Assembly (NCBI GenBank): GCA_027296925.1
Contig: JAPUIP010000648.1
Coordinates: 1 to 19,845, forward strand
Length of the DNA stretch: 19,845 nucleotides
Source: Candidatus Poribacteria bacterium
Lineage (GTDB): Bacteria; Poribacteria; WGA-4E; PCPOR2b
Direction of reading: 5' to 3'
Positions 1 through 7,392 of the stretch are shown here, one piece after another (positions within the stretch are counted from its first letter, which is position 1; each line of letters starts with the position of its first letter). The notes below the pieces were generated by a model. It saw only the letters and a list, made by a program, of their open reading frames with translations. It did no database searches and had not been told where the DNA came from. Both the position numbers and the translations under genes were made by a program.

Positions 1-128
1 CAAACGGACTTTGCCATAGCGCCGGCGGCGGACTGTACAACTGAATACCCAGCGGGTCTTCTCTTGGTGGCCGAGAACAACGGTAATGGGTTTGAAAGTC
101 TCTGCCTCAAGTGTAGCGTTAAATGTCT

Positions 129-181
129 CACAGTTGTAGTGGCAGGAAAAGTCCTGACTTTGAAAGATTGCCAACACTGTG
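129..181. repeat. Imperfect nested hairpin upstream of the MBL-like gene
   Basis: CACAG (129-133) pairs with CTGTG (177-181), TGGCA (140-144) with TGCCA (169-173), and an inner CAGGA (143-147) with TCCTG (152-156), sharing two bases with the middle arm. The word TGTAGTGGCA (135-144) recurs exactly at the start of the hairpin at 16313, suggesting a common intergenic repeat family. This argues that bases 64-216 are leader rather than coding sequence. Confidence 0.4.
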
Positions 182-216
182 GCACCTTATCAAACCTACC
201 ATTCCGTTATCCCATA

Positions 217-870
217 ATGGGGGATTCTCAAATGCTTCAACAACTTTACGGAGAGGTCTACTGCTGGACGGAACGTCACGGAAAACCGGAAACAACCTAC
301 TATTGGAACAGCTATGCGATTCGTATAGATTCCGCAAACACTTTGGCGTTGGTTGACCCGCTTCCTATGTCTGACGAAGTCATGCAAAACGTTGAGGAAG
401 TCGGAACACCGACCCATATCCTCTTGACCTGTAATTGGCATCTGAGAGAATCAGAAATGTTTCGACAGAAATGGGGATGTAAAATTTATATAAACGAACT
501 CGGGCTAGAAGAAGCTGAGACTTCAATGGACGGCACTTTTAAGCACGGCGATTCCCTATGGGGTGTTGTTGAGATGATTCATCTTCCCGATGTCAATTGG
601 CAGGAAGAGACCGCCTTCTTAGTTCATCAGGAGCAAGGACTTCTCATCATCGGCGATGCAGTGGCTGGTGGGAGAGCAGACCTTGGCATTGTTGACGGTG
701 AAGTTGGTGTCCACCCGCCAACGCGGATTACGGACCTTCAGAAGGAAAAGCCCCGAAAAACGCTCGATAATCTGATGAAATACCCGTTCGACACGATGTG
801 CTTCGGACATGGTTCACCAATCCTTCACAAAGCCAAAGCAGTCTTGAGGCAATTTATTGACACCGCCTGA
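217..870 (+). CDS. Metallo-beta-lactamase-fold-like protein with degenerate metal motif
   Basis: Soluble protein of about 217 aa that looks like an atypical metallo-beta-lactamase-fold hydrolase. The usual HxHxDH metal motif is replaced by LLTCNWHLRES (near residues 68-78 from this start). Later fold landmarks remain: LLIIGDAVAGG in the middle and CFGHGSPIL near the C-terminus, matching the family's GD and GH(G) positions. Substrate and catalytic competence cannot be read from the sequence. The start is uncertain: the frame is open back to base 1, but the upstream 150 bp carries a hairpin and reads as low-complexity coding, so the ATG at 217 (or 232, preceded by a weak GGGGA) is preferred over the TTG at 64. 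The stop TGA lies 6 bp before the next gene, so the two are probably co-transcribed. Its base composition is visibly less G+C-rich than that downstream gene. Confidence 0.7.
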   Translation: MGDSQMLQQLYGEVYCWTERHGKPETTYYWNSYAIRIDSANTLALVDPLPMSDEVMQNVEEVGTPTHILLTCNWHLRESEMFRQKWGCKIYINELGLEEAETSMDGTFKHGDSLWGVVEMIHLPDVNWQEETAFLVHQEQGLLIIGDAVAGGRADLGIVDGEVGVHPPTRITDLQKEKPRKTLDNLMKYPFDTMCFGHGSPILHKAKAVLRQFIDTA

Positions 871-876
871 AAAGGT

Positions 877-2403
877 ATGCCCCTCGATGTCGCTTCGTTC
901 AAATTACTCCAAGGGAAAGAAGGTATGAAGCCCTATCGTCTTATCTATCAGATGGACTCCAGCGGTGTGCTCCCCGTCTCAACGGATGTCGATGACTACC
1001 TCAAGGGTATCGTGGGTTTTCTTGAGGGAAGTCACATTGACTGTCTCTTCTGGCATGACGGTGCCGGCGGCAACACCGCCAACTACGACAGCGATGTGTT
1101 GGAGTTAACCGGACAACGGATTGGCGAAGTGTATCCATCTTTGCTTCGTCTCATTGAAGCGGGCAACGACCCGCCGAAGATCGTCGTGCCTGCGGCCAAG
1201 AAGTGTGGTGTAGACATTTTCTACTCCTTCCGCCTCAATGACTGTCATGACTCCTTTAGTCATGCGCGGCTGCTGGCTACTTTCAAAGTGGATCATCCGG
1301 AGTGGACAATTGGAGCGGGGCACCCTGAGGTGCATCCGTCTGTCCATCGCAATCTCAATTTTGCGGTGCCCGAGGTGCGAGAGCTGAAGTTCGCCGTTAT
1401 CGAGGAAATTTTTCGGGAGTACGACTTCGATGGACTGGAGATCGATTTTCTCCGCAGTCCGCCCTATTTCATACCGGGCCAAGAACCTGAAAACGCCCAT
1501 CTGCTCACGCAGTTTCTCGACCGGGTGCGAGGGCATCTGAATCAGCGAGGCAAAGAACGGGGCAGGCCCATTACGTTGGCGGTAAGGGTGGATGGCACGC
1601 TGGCGGCCTGCCGGCTGGATGGGTTTGACGTTCCAACCTGGGTTCAGGAAAGGCTAATGGACATCGTCATCCTGGGCAGCGGCAACCTGGACCATGAGGT
1701 GGAAGCGTTCAAGAAACTGATCGACGGCACGGGGATACGCGTATATCCCTGCGTGTACGGCTGGCCGAGTGGGTACAATGTCAACCTCGGTTTCGCGCAC
1801 TCCGAAGAGATGTTTCGCGCTCTGGCTTCCAACTACTGGTACCAGGGAGCGGACGGCATCTACACCTTCAACTGGAACGCACACTCCTACGTGCACCGTC
1901 CCGAAGAACATTCGCAATTCGCACATCAGATACAGTTGCTGCGAGAGATCGACGAGCCCACAGCGATGCAGGGCAAAGACAAATTCTATGCCGCCGACCG
2001 TCTCCTGCAACCGAAACCGATGTTGCCACATAACTGGCTGCATGCGGTGCTACCGGAAACCCTGGAGCACGGAAAGCAGGTGGATGTGTCCGTCATGGTG
2101 GCGGAAGATTTCACCAAATCCCCTGCCCCCAGAACGATATCGCTGTCCGTCACTTATAGCGACCTCGCTGAGGCGAGCCAAGTCGACATTACGCTTAACA
2201 AGCATCCCTTGTCGGCGCTCCAGCGGACCGGCGCCTGGGTTCCGCACGACGGCACGGACGGGAATTCGGAGCGGGAGCAAATCGTGGCGTTGCGTCAGGA
2301 AATCAGCCCCGAGCGGCTCATACAGGGCCGCAATCACGTCGGCATCTCAGTCGTCGTTGGTGAGGTCACTGTGAAGGCAGTGGAAATCCACGTCCTCTAT
2401 TGA
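877..2403 (+). CDS. Glycoside hydrolase family 10-like (GHL10-type) protein
   Basis: Predicted TIM-barrel glycoside-hydrolase-like protein, 508 aa from the ATG at 877 or 492 aa from the ATG at 925 (MKPYRLIY...), which may be the true start. Family-like features are an early strand ending FWHDGAGGNTANYDS, a VDIFYSFRLNDCHDS segment, and the motif FDGLEIDFLRSP around residues 185-196, whose acidic residues sit where GHL10/DUF187-type barrels carry the active-site strand end. YQGADGIYTFNWN follows near 325-335. A C-terminal beta-rich region of about 110 aa may be an accessory domain. No signal peptide is visible, so it is probably cytoplasmic. It follows the MBL-like gene by 6 bp on the same strand and ends 42 bp before a convergent gene. 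Its higher G+C than its upstream neighbour may mean different histories. Substrate is unknown. Confidence 0.75.
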   Translation: MPLDVASFKLLQGKEGMKPYRLIYQMDSSGVLPVSTDVDDYLKGIVGFLEGSHIDCLFWHDGAGGNTANYDSDVLELTGQRIGEVYPSLLRLIEAGNDPPKIVVPAAKKCGVDIFYSFRLNDCHDSFSHARLLATFKVDHPEWTIGAGHPEVHPSVHRNLNFAVPEVRELKFAVIEEIFREYDFDGLEIDFLRSPPYFIPGQEPENAHLLTQFLDRVRGHLNQRGKERGRPITLAVRVDGTLAACRLDGFDVPTWVQERLMDIVILGSGNLDHEVEAFKKLIDGTGIRVYPCVYGWPSGYNVNLGFAHSEEMFRALASNYWYQGADGIYTFNWNAHSYVHRPEEHSQFAHQIQLLREIDEPTAMQGKDKFYAADRLLQPKPMLPHNWLHAVLPETLEHGKQVDVSVMVAEDFTKSPAPRTISLSVTYSDLAEASQVDITLNKHPLSALQRTGAWVPHDGTDGNSEREQIVALRQEISPERLIQGRNHVGISVVVGEVTVKAVEIHVLY

Positions 2404-2445
2404 CCGCCGGTCCATATATGGCAACATTTCGACTTGCCTACCACA

Positions 2446-4086
2446 TCAATGCTTCCCCGTCAAAATCTGGATGCGCTCCAGTGCCTTTTCGCCATGACTC
2501 CCCCCTGAATCGAGTTGCGCCACCTTTTGGTATTCTGCTAAGGCGAGCTCGGCTTCCCCAATACTCTCGTAAGCGATTGCCAGGTTATAGTGGCTCAATA
2601 TCCAACCCGGTCTGAGTTCAATGGCGAGCAAATAGTAGGCAATCGCCTCACGCTTTTTCTGGCTGAGCAAGAGCGTGTGCGCGTAATTCATCACGATTTC
2701 CGGATCGTTCGGGCGAATCTTGATTCCCGCTTCAAGCGCGCGCTTTGCTGGCTTCCATCCGTCTTCCTCGTAGGCGAGGCACAAAAAAGCGTAATCCTTG
2801 AGCGCCGCCACATTATCAGGCTCAGCTTCAATAGCCTGCGCAAAAGCGGAGATCGCCCGGTGAGGCTGTCCGCTACTCGCATATTTCTTCCCAAGATAGA
2901 GGTGCGGCCTCGGATCGCTCGGATCGATTTCAGTTGCTTTTTGGAACTCAGCCACCGCTCTGTTGACATCCCCCGTCCGATCGTAGGCAACGCCGAGCAC
3001 ATAATGGGTGCTTGCCAGATTGGGGTCAAGCGCCTGGGTGTGCTCCAGAAGTTTTAGGGGGTCTTGAGGGGAATCGATCTTCAGAAATAACTCACCCGCG
3101 AAGCGCTGGAGGTCGGTATTGTCCGGGTGTTCCTTGAGTGTTTGCGCGATAATATCCGTTGCACGGAACACACTCACATCTTTTAATCGCTCCACGTATT
3201 CAGCATATTTTGCATCCGTCGCCAACGCACTCCGCACAGATAGAACGGCATGGCGTTCTTCGTTCTGGTCTAAGAAGATATGTGCCAATTGGTATCGCGC
3301 CTGCGCGTTATTCGGATCAAACGCTCGCCCGGCGCGGTACTGTTCAAGCGCGGCCGCCGGTTCTCCCTGCAACGCATAGATCTGCCCCAACTGATAGTAG
3401 GCATCAGCATATCTTTCATTATGTTGAATCGCTTGTGAAAAGGCATGATATGCGGCTTCAAAGTTACCCGTCTGCCGGTACACTGTCCCGAGATGAAAGT
3501 GAGTCGTCGCTGCTTCCGGATGTTGGGCAAGGCTTTGGGTGTAATGCGCAATCGCGCCCTGATAGTTCTTCTGGTCCCGGTAGTAATTGGCGAGTTCAAG
3601 GTGGACGAACCACAAATCCGGAGATAGCTGAACGCTTTTCTGAAGCGCTTCGATTCCCGCTTCGGATTTCCCTTGCGTCATGTAGCATTCCCCCAAAGCG
3701 GCGTAGGCGTCAGCGAAATCCGGTTGCTGCCGGATCGCCGACTGCAAGAGGGTTTCAGCTTTCATCAGGGCGGATTCAGCACCGTCCATCAGATACGTAT
3801 ACGCCAGGACATACAAAACGATTGGGTTCGTCGGCTGTTTTTCGTAGGAGGCTGTGTAGACGTGTAACGGTACCGCTAGGCGATCGGTTTGCTGGGTGTG
3901 TTCGATCAGCGTCCGATGCAGGTCAAGATTCTTCGGGTCTTGGCGGATACGCGCGCGGTAGCGTTCAACAGCTTCGGTAAATTCAGATGAATCTTGAGCC
4001 TGAACGACAGCGCCCTGCCAGCCCACAGCGATTAGCCACAGACACAGTGCGATGGAAGTAATCCGTTGCAAAGGTTGGGCTCTCAT
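2446..4086 (-). CDS. Secreted tetratricopeptide-repeat (TPR) protein
   Basis: Exported scaffold-type protein of about 546 aa. The N-terminus MRAQPLQRITSIALCLWLIAVGWQGAVVQAQ is a signal peptide. The rest is almost entirely TPR repeats with the usual W/L-G-Y-A-P spacing, for example PDFADAYAALGECYMTQG, PEAATTHFHLGTVYRQTG and PSDPRPHLYLGKKYASSG; I estimate ten or more units. TPRs bind partner proteins, and the position directly after a multiheme cytochrome gene suggests a role in assembling or docking that cytochrome (inference). The start is chosen at the ATG at 4086 because AGGAGGT lies 8 nt upstream, overlapping the stop codon of the cytochrome gene. A GTG at 4104 (GTGA overlap) is possible but has no such SD. 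Translational coupling is likely. Confidence 0.88.
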   Translation of the reverse strand: MRAQPLQRITSIALCLWLIAVGWQGAVVQAQDSSEFTEAVERYRARIRQDPKNLDLHRTLIEHTQQTDRLAVPLHVYTASYEKQPTNPIVLYVLAYTYLMDGAESALMKAETLLQSAIRQQPDFADAYAALGECYMTQGKSEAGIEALQKSVQLSPDLWFVHLELANYYRDQKNYQGAIAHYTQSLAQHPEAATTHFHLGTVYRQTGNFEAAYHAFSQAIQHNERYADAYYQLGQIYALQGEPAAALEQYRAGRAFDPNNAQARYQLAHIFLDQNEERHAVLSVRSALATDAKYAEYVERLKDVSVFRATDIIAQTLKEHPDNTDLQRFAGELFLKIDSPQDPLKLLEHTQALDPNLASTHYVLGVAYDRTGDVNRAVAEFQKATEIDPSDPRPHLYLGKKYASSGQPHRAISAFAQAIEAEPDNVAALKDYAFLCLAYEEDGWKPAKRALEAGIKIRPNDPEIVMNYAHTLLLSQKKREAIAYYLLAIELRPGWILSHYNLAIAYESIGEAELALAEYQKVAQLDSGGSHGEKALERIQILTGKH

Positions 4087-4100
4087 GGTCACGAACCTCC

Positions 4101-6533
4101 TCACTCCAGAGGGATTTGCCGGGTCAACAGCAAGTACGGGCTTTCTTCAGTGGTCTGAAAGGCGTCATTGATGTACTGTTGTGCCCCCGGGCTGCTGGCA
4201 CGATACGCCTTGAAAAATCCGTTATAAAAGTGGTCCGGCTGCACATCAATCCGAATATCGAGCGTGGCCGCTTGCTTGGGACGAGATGCTTGATACGTGT
4301 ACGCCCACGTCCCTCCGGCGGGGATGCGGGTATCGAATAGCTCCCGATCCAAACTCAATGGCACGCGTCGCTGAATGACACGCACCTGCTCGGTGTCAGG
4401 GATTGGATTGCCAAATGCATCCAGCAGCCGCACGGTGACAAAAATCGCCGGCGTCACGTAGGTCGGCAAATGATGCCCGGCACCCTCGTTCGTCACCTGG
4501 ATGTCGGCTTCGATGCTTTCCCCTTTATTTTTCACCTGAACTTTCAGTTTCACGGCTTTTCGCACCGTTTCGGGGTCATGGATGCCGCGCCACCGATGTT
4601 GACGGTCCGGCATGTGGCACGATTGACAGGTCTGACCATCTCTGGCGTGGGGACTTTGGCGCCATTCATTATACGTGTTCTCCAGCAGTTTCCCGTTCAG
4701 ACCAAACCCATCCGCATCGAATTGGTGACACGGTTTACAAAAAGCCGAATCCTGATATGCGCGACTCACGACCGCGCCGCCGTGATGCCCTTCGCCAAGA
4801 ACACCCGCCGCGGCTTCGGTCTCAGAGAAAGGGGGACCAAAGCGTTGATGCCCGCGCACATGACAAACGGCGCAGGCAAGCCCATGTGATTGCAGTTGTG
4901 CGTCATATCGTCGATTTGCAGCATATTCGCCATCCGATGTTGGCAGATATTCGTGCTGTTCGGACAGTGGGGCGTGACATTGTGAACAGCTCTCGACGAA
5001 CCCCGGCGTTGTCCCAACCAACTGCCCCCAGATACCCGGCCCCATTGCGATTGCATGACGACTGGTTTTCCAATCTTCCCACTGTTTGGTGTGGCAACTT
5101 CCACACGCCTCCGGATCGAGCGCCGCAACCTTTTCGTTGTAGGCGTCGGGCGTCTCCCCTTGCATCGGTATCGGAAAACGCCAAAACGCTTCTAAAAATC
5201 GATCCGTGTGTCCTAACGTCCCTTCAGCCAAATTGTATGTGAGCGCCTTATAGATTTCATCCTGCCGCATCGCTCGAAGGGCAACCTCCATCAATTCCAG
5301 ATCTGATTCTGGAATATCGATTTCCGGAACCTCGATCCGCTGCCCACGATGCGCTTGGATGCGATTGACGGCTTCCTGAATATCCCATTGCCTGAGCTGT
5401 CCAGTGATATTCACTTTCATGTAGCGCGTGATGCCATGACACTGGGCGCACCCCTTACTGATGTAGAACTTAAACCCTTCCCGGGCTCTAGAGGGCTCGG
5501 AGGAAACATCAGAGAATTTGTCCAAAACGGGTTTGCCCGCGGAAAAGTTGCTCAACAGATATTCCGTCACATCCAAGATGTCTTGATCCGAAAACTCGTA
5601 ATCCGGCATCTTCGTATTTGGATGGAAGGCTGCTGGACTCCGGAGATAGTTCGTCAGCCACAAGCGATTCACTTTTATCCCGACCCGTTCCAGTTCAGGG
5701 CCGATGGGGTCGCCCTTGCCGTGCAGTGTATGACACGATTGACACTCGTTATCTACAAAGATCTTCCTGCCATTTTCGGCGTTGCCTGCCCCGGCAATGG
5801 GTTGGAAAAATGCATCATTTCGTAAGGTCAGGAGGAATGCGACGATGGCTTCACGCTCATCCGCTGACATGTCGATATTGGGCATCTTCGATTCCGGCAG
5901 ATAAAGTGTCGTATCTTCAAGCCACCTTTGCAGCCACGCTTTGGTGACCTTATTGCCAATCGTGTCAAGGCGGGGAGCGTATCGCTCGACCGGAATTTCG
6001 ACGGGCAGGTTGTGACAGGTCACGCAGCCGTACCTGTTTAAGACAAATCGTCCCCCGGAGAGCGAATGGGCGCCCGGCACCGCAGGCTCGGTATGGCACT
6101 TTCCGCAATTCGCTTCAACTTGGCGTCTGTTCAAGAATGGAAATGCTTCCGTGGAGGTGTGTGCCGCTTGCTGTTCCGTGGACTGTGCATCTCCACCGTG
6201 ACAAAGGACACAGCCGAATGTTTCAGGTGGGTGGAGACTGAGATGGTTTCCCGGATGCGCTTGCGTCGGAGAGCTCCCCTCAAAGTGACAATCGGCACAA
6301 CTCTCTGTATCCGGTTGCAGACCGAGGGATTGGATAATCGCCCCCCAGTCACGTGGTTGCTGCGGTGCCGGTGCCGATTCCGTGCTCGGCGGTACGATGA
6401 TACGAACCCCCTGCGCAAGTGGGTGGGTGTCATCATTCGCAGCCGGGGGTTGGGAACTTCTCTGGGCGAGGACGCTGAAAATTGTGATGCCGAATGCAGT
6501 GAATAGAACCAAAATCCCGTAAAATCGCTTCAT
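4101..6533 (-). CDS. Multiheme cytochrome c (11 CXXCH motifs)
   Basis: Exported electron-transfer protein of 810 aa. An N-terminal hydrophobic stretch (about residues 3-23, ending VLAQ) is a signal peptide or anchor. Eleven CXXCH heme-attachment motifs begin at cysteines 79, 108, 143, 170, 264, 362, 477, 516, 554, 599 and 636. Residues 250-330 resemble a class I mono-heme cytochrome (CQSCHTLHGKGDPIGPEL ... TKMPDYEFSDQDI). Residues 470-645 resemble the cytochrome c554 / multiheme nitrite-reductase-like group (PEACGSCHTKQWEDWKTSRH). The last 150 residues are beta-rich with a TNEGAGHHLPT motif common at the end of such cytochromes. The fusion of both types in one chain is notable. Electron donor and acceptor are not evident. 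It is first in a two-gene unit with the TPR gene and divergent from the selenoprotein gene. The ATG at 6533 has only a weak SD. Confidence 0.9.
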   Translation of the reverse strand: MKRFYGILVLFTAFGITIFSVLAQRSSQPPAANDDTHPLAQGVRIIVPPSTESAPAPQQPRDWGAIIQSLGLQPDTESCADCHFEGSSPTQAHPGNHLSLHPPETFGCVLCHGGDAQSTEQQAAHTSTEAFPFLNRRQVEANCGKCHTEPAVPGAHSLSGGRFVLNRYGCVTCHNLPVEIPVERYAPRLDTIGNKVTKAWLQRWLEDTTLYLPESKMPNIDMSADEREAIVAFLLTLRNDAFFQPIAGAGNAENGRKIFVDNECQSCHTLHGKGDPIGPELERVGIKVNRLWLTNYLRSPAAFHPNTKMPDYEFSDQDILDVTEYLLSNFSAGKPVLDKFSDVSSEPSRAREGFKFYISKGCAQCHGITRYMKVNITGQLRQWDIQEAVNRIQAHRGQRIEVPEIDIPESDLELMEVALRAMRQDEIYKALTYNLAEGTLGHTDRFLEAFWRFPIPMQGETPDAYNEKVAALDPEACGSCHTKQWEDWKTSRHAIAMGPGIWGQLVGTTPGFVESCSQCHAPLSEQHEYLPTSDGEYAANRRYDAQLQSHGLACAVCHVRGHQRFGPPFSETEAAAGVLGEGHHGGAVVSRAYQDSAFCKPCHQFDADGFGLNGKLLENTYNEWRQSPHARDGQTCQSCHMPDRQHRWRGIHDPETVRKAVKLKVQVKNKGESIEADIQVTNEGAGHHLPTYVTPAIFVTVRLLDAFGNPIPDTEQVRVIQRRVPLSLDRELFDTRIPAGGTWAYTYQASRPKQAATLDIRIDVQPDHFYNGFFKAYRASSPGAQQYINDAFQTTEESPYLLLTRQIPLE

Positions 6534-6594
6534 AACAATCTAACAGATGATGCCGATTTAGAGAACTCCCTCACGTTTCATGCACCAATTATCA

Positions 6595-6623
6595 TTGACA
6601 AAATGCGTACGATTCCATACAAT
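6595..6623 (+). promoter_or_regulatory. Sigma-70-type promoter of the Sec-HMA gene
   Basis: A -35 box TTGACA (6595-6600), a 17-bp spacer and a -10 box TACAAT (6618-6623) give a near-consensus promoter. Transcription would start near 6630, only about 25 nt before the ATG. A strong SD, AAGGAGGT (6639-6646), follows with an 8-nt spacer to the ATG at 6655. This shows that the reading frame interrupted by TGA is an actively arranged gene and not a decayed remnant. Confidence 0.7.
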
Positions 6624-6654
6624 GTAATGTATCTTGAAAAGGAGGTGTACCCAG

Positions 6655-7005
6655 ATGCGTATGCTGAAGTTCGTGTTAATCTGTTGCACGGCGATGATTC
6701 TCGCCGTCGGCTGTGCCTCGGAGAAGAAGATGGAATCACAGTCTGCGGAGACAGCGCCGGAAGCGACCACAACTGCTGAATCGTCTGTAGTTTCCGAAGA
6801 GATCACGTTGGCTGTCACTGGGATGACGTGAGGGGATTGCCAGGCAAATGTGCAGTCTGCACTCGCGAAAGTACCAGGGGTGATTAGCGCCGATGTCTCT
6901 CTTGCAGATGGTAAAGCTATCGTTAAGTTGGAAAAAGGCAAAGCCACCATTGCGCAACTGACCGATGCTGTCAAACAGGCCGGTTTCGGTGCCACGACGA
7001 ATTAG
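6655..7005 (+). CDS. Selenocysteine-containing heavy-metal-associated (HMA) domain lipoprotein, TGA read-through
   Basis: Predicted extracytoplasmic soft-metal-binding protein of 116 aa. Residues 1-20 form a signal sequence ending LAVGC, a plausible lipobox with lipidation at C20. A Ser/Thr/Ala/Glu-rich linker (21-49) follows, then a MerP/CopZ-type HMA domain (about 51-116). The metal motif GMTCxxC is written GMT-TGA-GDC, with TGA (6829-6831) at position 59 in place of the first cysteine and C62 intact. After the TGA the frame continues with a fully family-like sequence (VQSALAKVPGVISADVSLADGKAIVKL ... LTDAVKQAGFGA) to a TAG at 7003. A SECIS-like hairpin begins about 20 nt after the TGA. HMA domains bind Cu(I), Hg(II) and similar ions, and a Sec-Cys pair would also be redox-active. 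The alternatives are a nonsense mutation or a base-call error. The ATG at 6655 is fixed by SD AAGGAGGT. A conventional gene caller would truncate it at 6831 or miss its second half. Confidence 0.82.
6829..6866 (+). promoter_or_regulatory. Sec UGA codon and candidate bacterial SECIS element
   Basis: The perfect inverted repeat GTGCAG-T-CTGCAC (6850-6862) lies just after the in-frame TGA (6829-6831). Folded as GUGC-AGUCU-GCAC, the apical loop begins about 22 nt after the UGA, within the 16-37 nt range usual for bacterial SECIS elements, and places a G at the start of the loop. As I recall the E. coli fdhF element, its apex reads UUGCAGGUCUGCACC, so the similarity is close. The lower stem is weak. 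A second small palindrome, TTGCC-A-GGCAA (6837-6847), sits between the codon and the hairpin. Confidence 0.6.
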
Positions 7006-7029
7006 TTGATTTTCTCTGTTGTATTTCAA

Positions 7030-7081
7030 GGAGTGCAAGATTTATTTTGCCTTGTCTGTTGCAGAATAGGTTTTGCACTCC
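7030..7081. terminator. Inverted repeat between convergent genes, possible bidirectional terminator
   Basis: GGAGTGCAA (7030-7038) is the exact reverse complement of TTGCACTCC (7073-7081), and wobble pairing can extend the stem inward. It lies in the 104-bp gap between the Sec-HMA gene and the convergent antitoxin-like gene, where a shared terminator would be expected. The loop is long (34 nt) and no T-run follows the stem on either strand, so termination is only a guess. Confidence 0.35.
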
Positions 7082-7109
7082 ACTGAAACACCAAATACCG
7101 AGTTGGACG

Positions 7110-7346
7110 TCAAACCTCGCGTCTAACATCTCGCCAACTCTTTAATCTTCCCGTTTTTACGTCCGTTTCTGCACGTCTCAAGCTCTCGGCAATTTCCGGA
7201 TTGCTTGCCAATTCGTAAGTTGTCTCCCATGCTTCCTTATCTTGAAGATACATGAGATAGTCAATGGCGACCTTGAGTTTTTCCGGCGACAACTGCTGGA
7301 TTAGCTCAATGGCTTGTTGATTTAGGTTCACTCTCTGTTTTTGCAT
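7110..7346 (-). CDS. Type II antitoxin-like small protein (orphan)
   Basis: Small acidic, helical protein of 78 aa. The layout resembles RelB/DUF2281-type antitoxins: an N-terminal half with LNQQAIELIQQLSPEKLKVAIDYLMYLQDKE and a C-terminal tail with NPEIAESLRRAETDVKTGRLKSWRDVRREV, the part that in such families folds onto the toxin. No RelE/ParE-like toxin is encoded downstream, where only 104 bp separate it from the convergent Sec-HMA gene, so it is an orphan here. The ATG at 7346 has GAGGA about 8 nt upstream. It lies 46 bp after the DUF3352-like gene on the same strand and may be co-transcribed. It might instead be a solitary regulator. Confidence 0.7.
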   Translation of the reverse strand: MQKQRVNLNQQAIELIQQLSPEKLKVAIDYLMYLQDKEAWETTYELASNPEIAESLRRAETDVKTGRLKSWRDVRREV

Positions 7347-7392
7347 GGTGATAATCCTCTTTCGCTACGCTAATCTGCGACCCTAAACCACC

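Noticed and set aside
1..216. N-terminal extension of the MBL-like gene with several Cys (CLKCSVKC, DCQHC)
   Set aside because: The frame is open to base 1, but the only in-window start is a TTG without an SD, the Cys spacing matches no known zinc motif, and an intergenic-type hairpin overlaps it. It cannot be excluded that a real gene starts upstream.
1105..1536. 143-codon minus-strand frame within the GH-like gene
   Set aside because: Shadow of a real gene; no SD and no domain resemblance.
2404..2445. CCATATATGG palindrome between convergent genes, as a terminator or operator
   Set aside because: Short, AT-rich centre, no stem-plus-T structure and no promoter nearby.
6829..6831. TGA as a sign of an alternative genetic code or of a pseudogene
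   Set aside because: TGA is a clean stop in many genes here (for example 868-870, 2401-2403, 7393-7395), and the frame after it is perfectly conserved in type, so Sec insertion fits better.
6558..6995. Open 145-codon frame on the minus strand (MAPKPACLTASVSC...)
   Set aside because: It is the antisense of the Sec-HMA gene. It has no SD, promoter or family resemblance, while the plus strand has all three.
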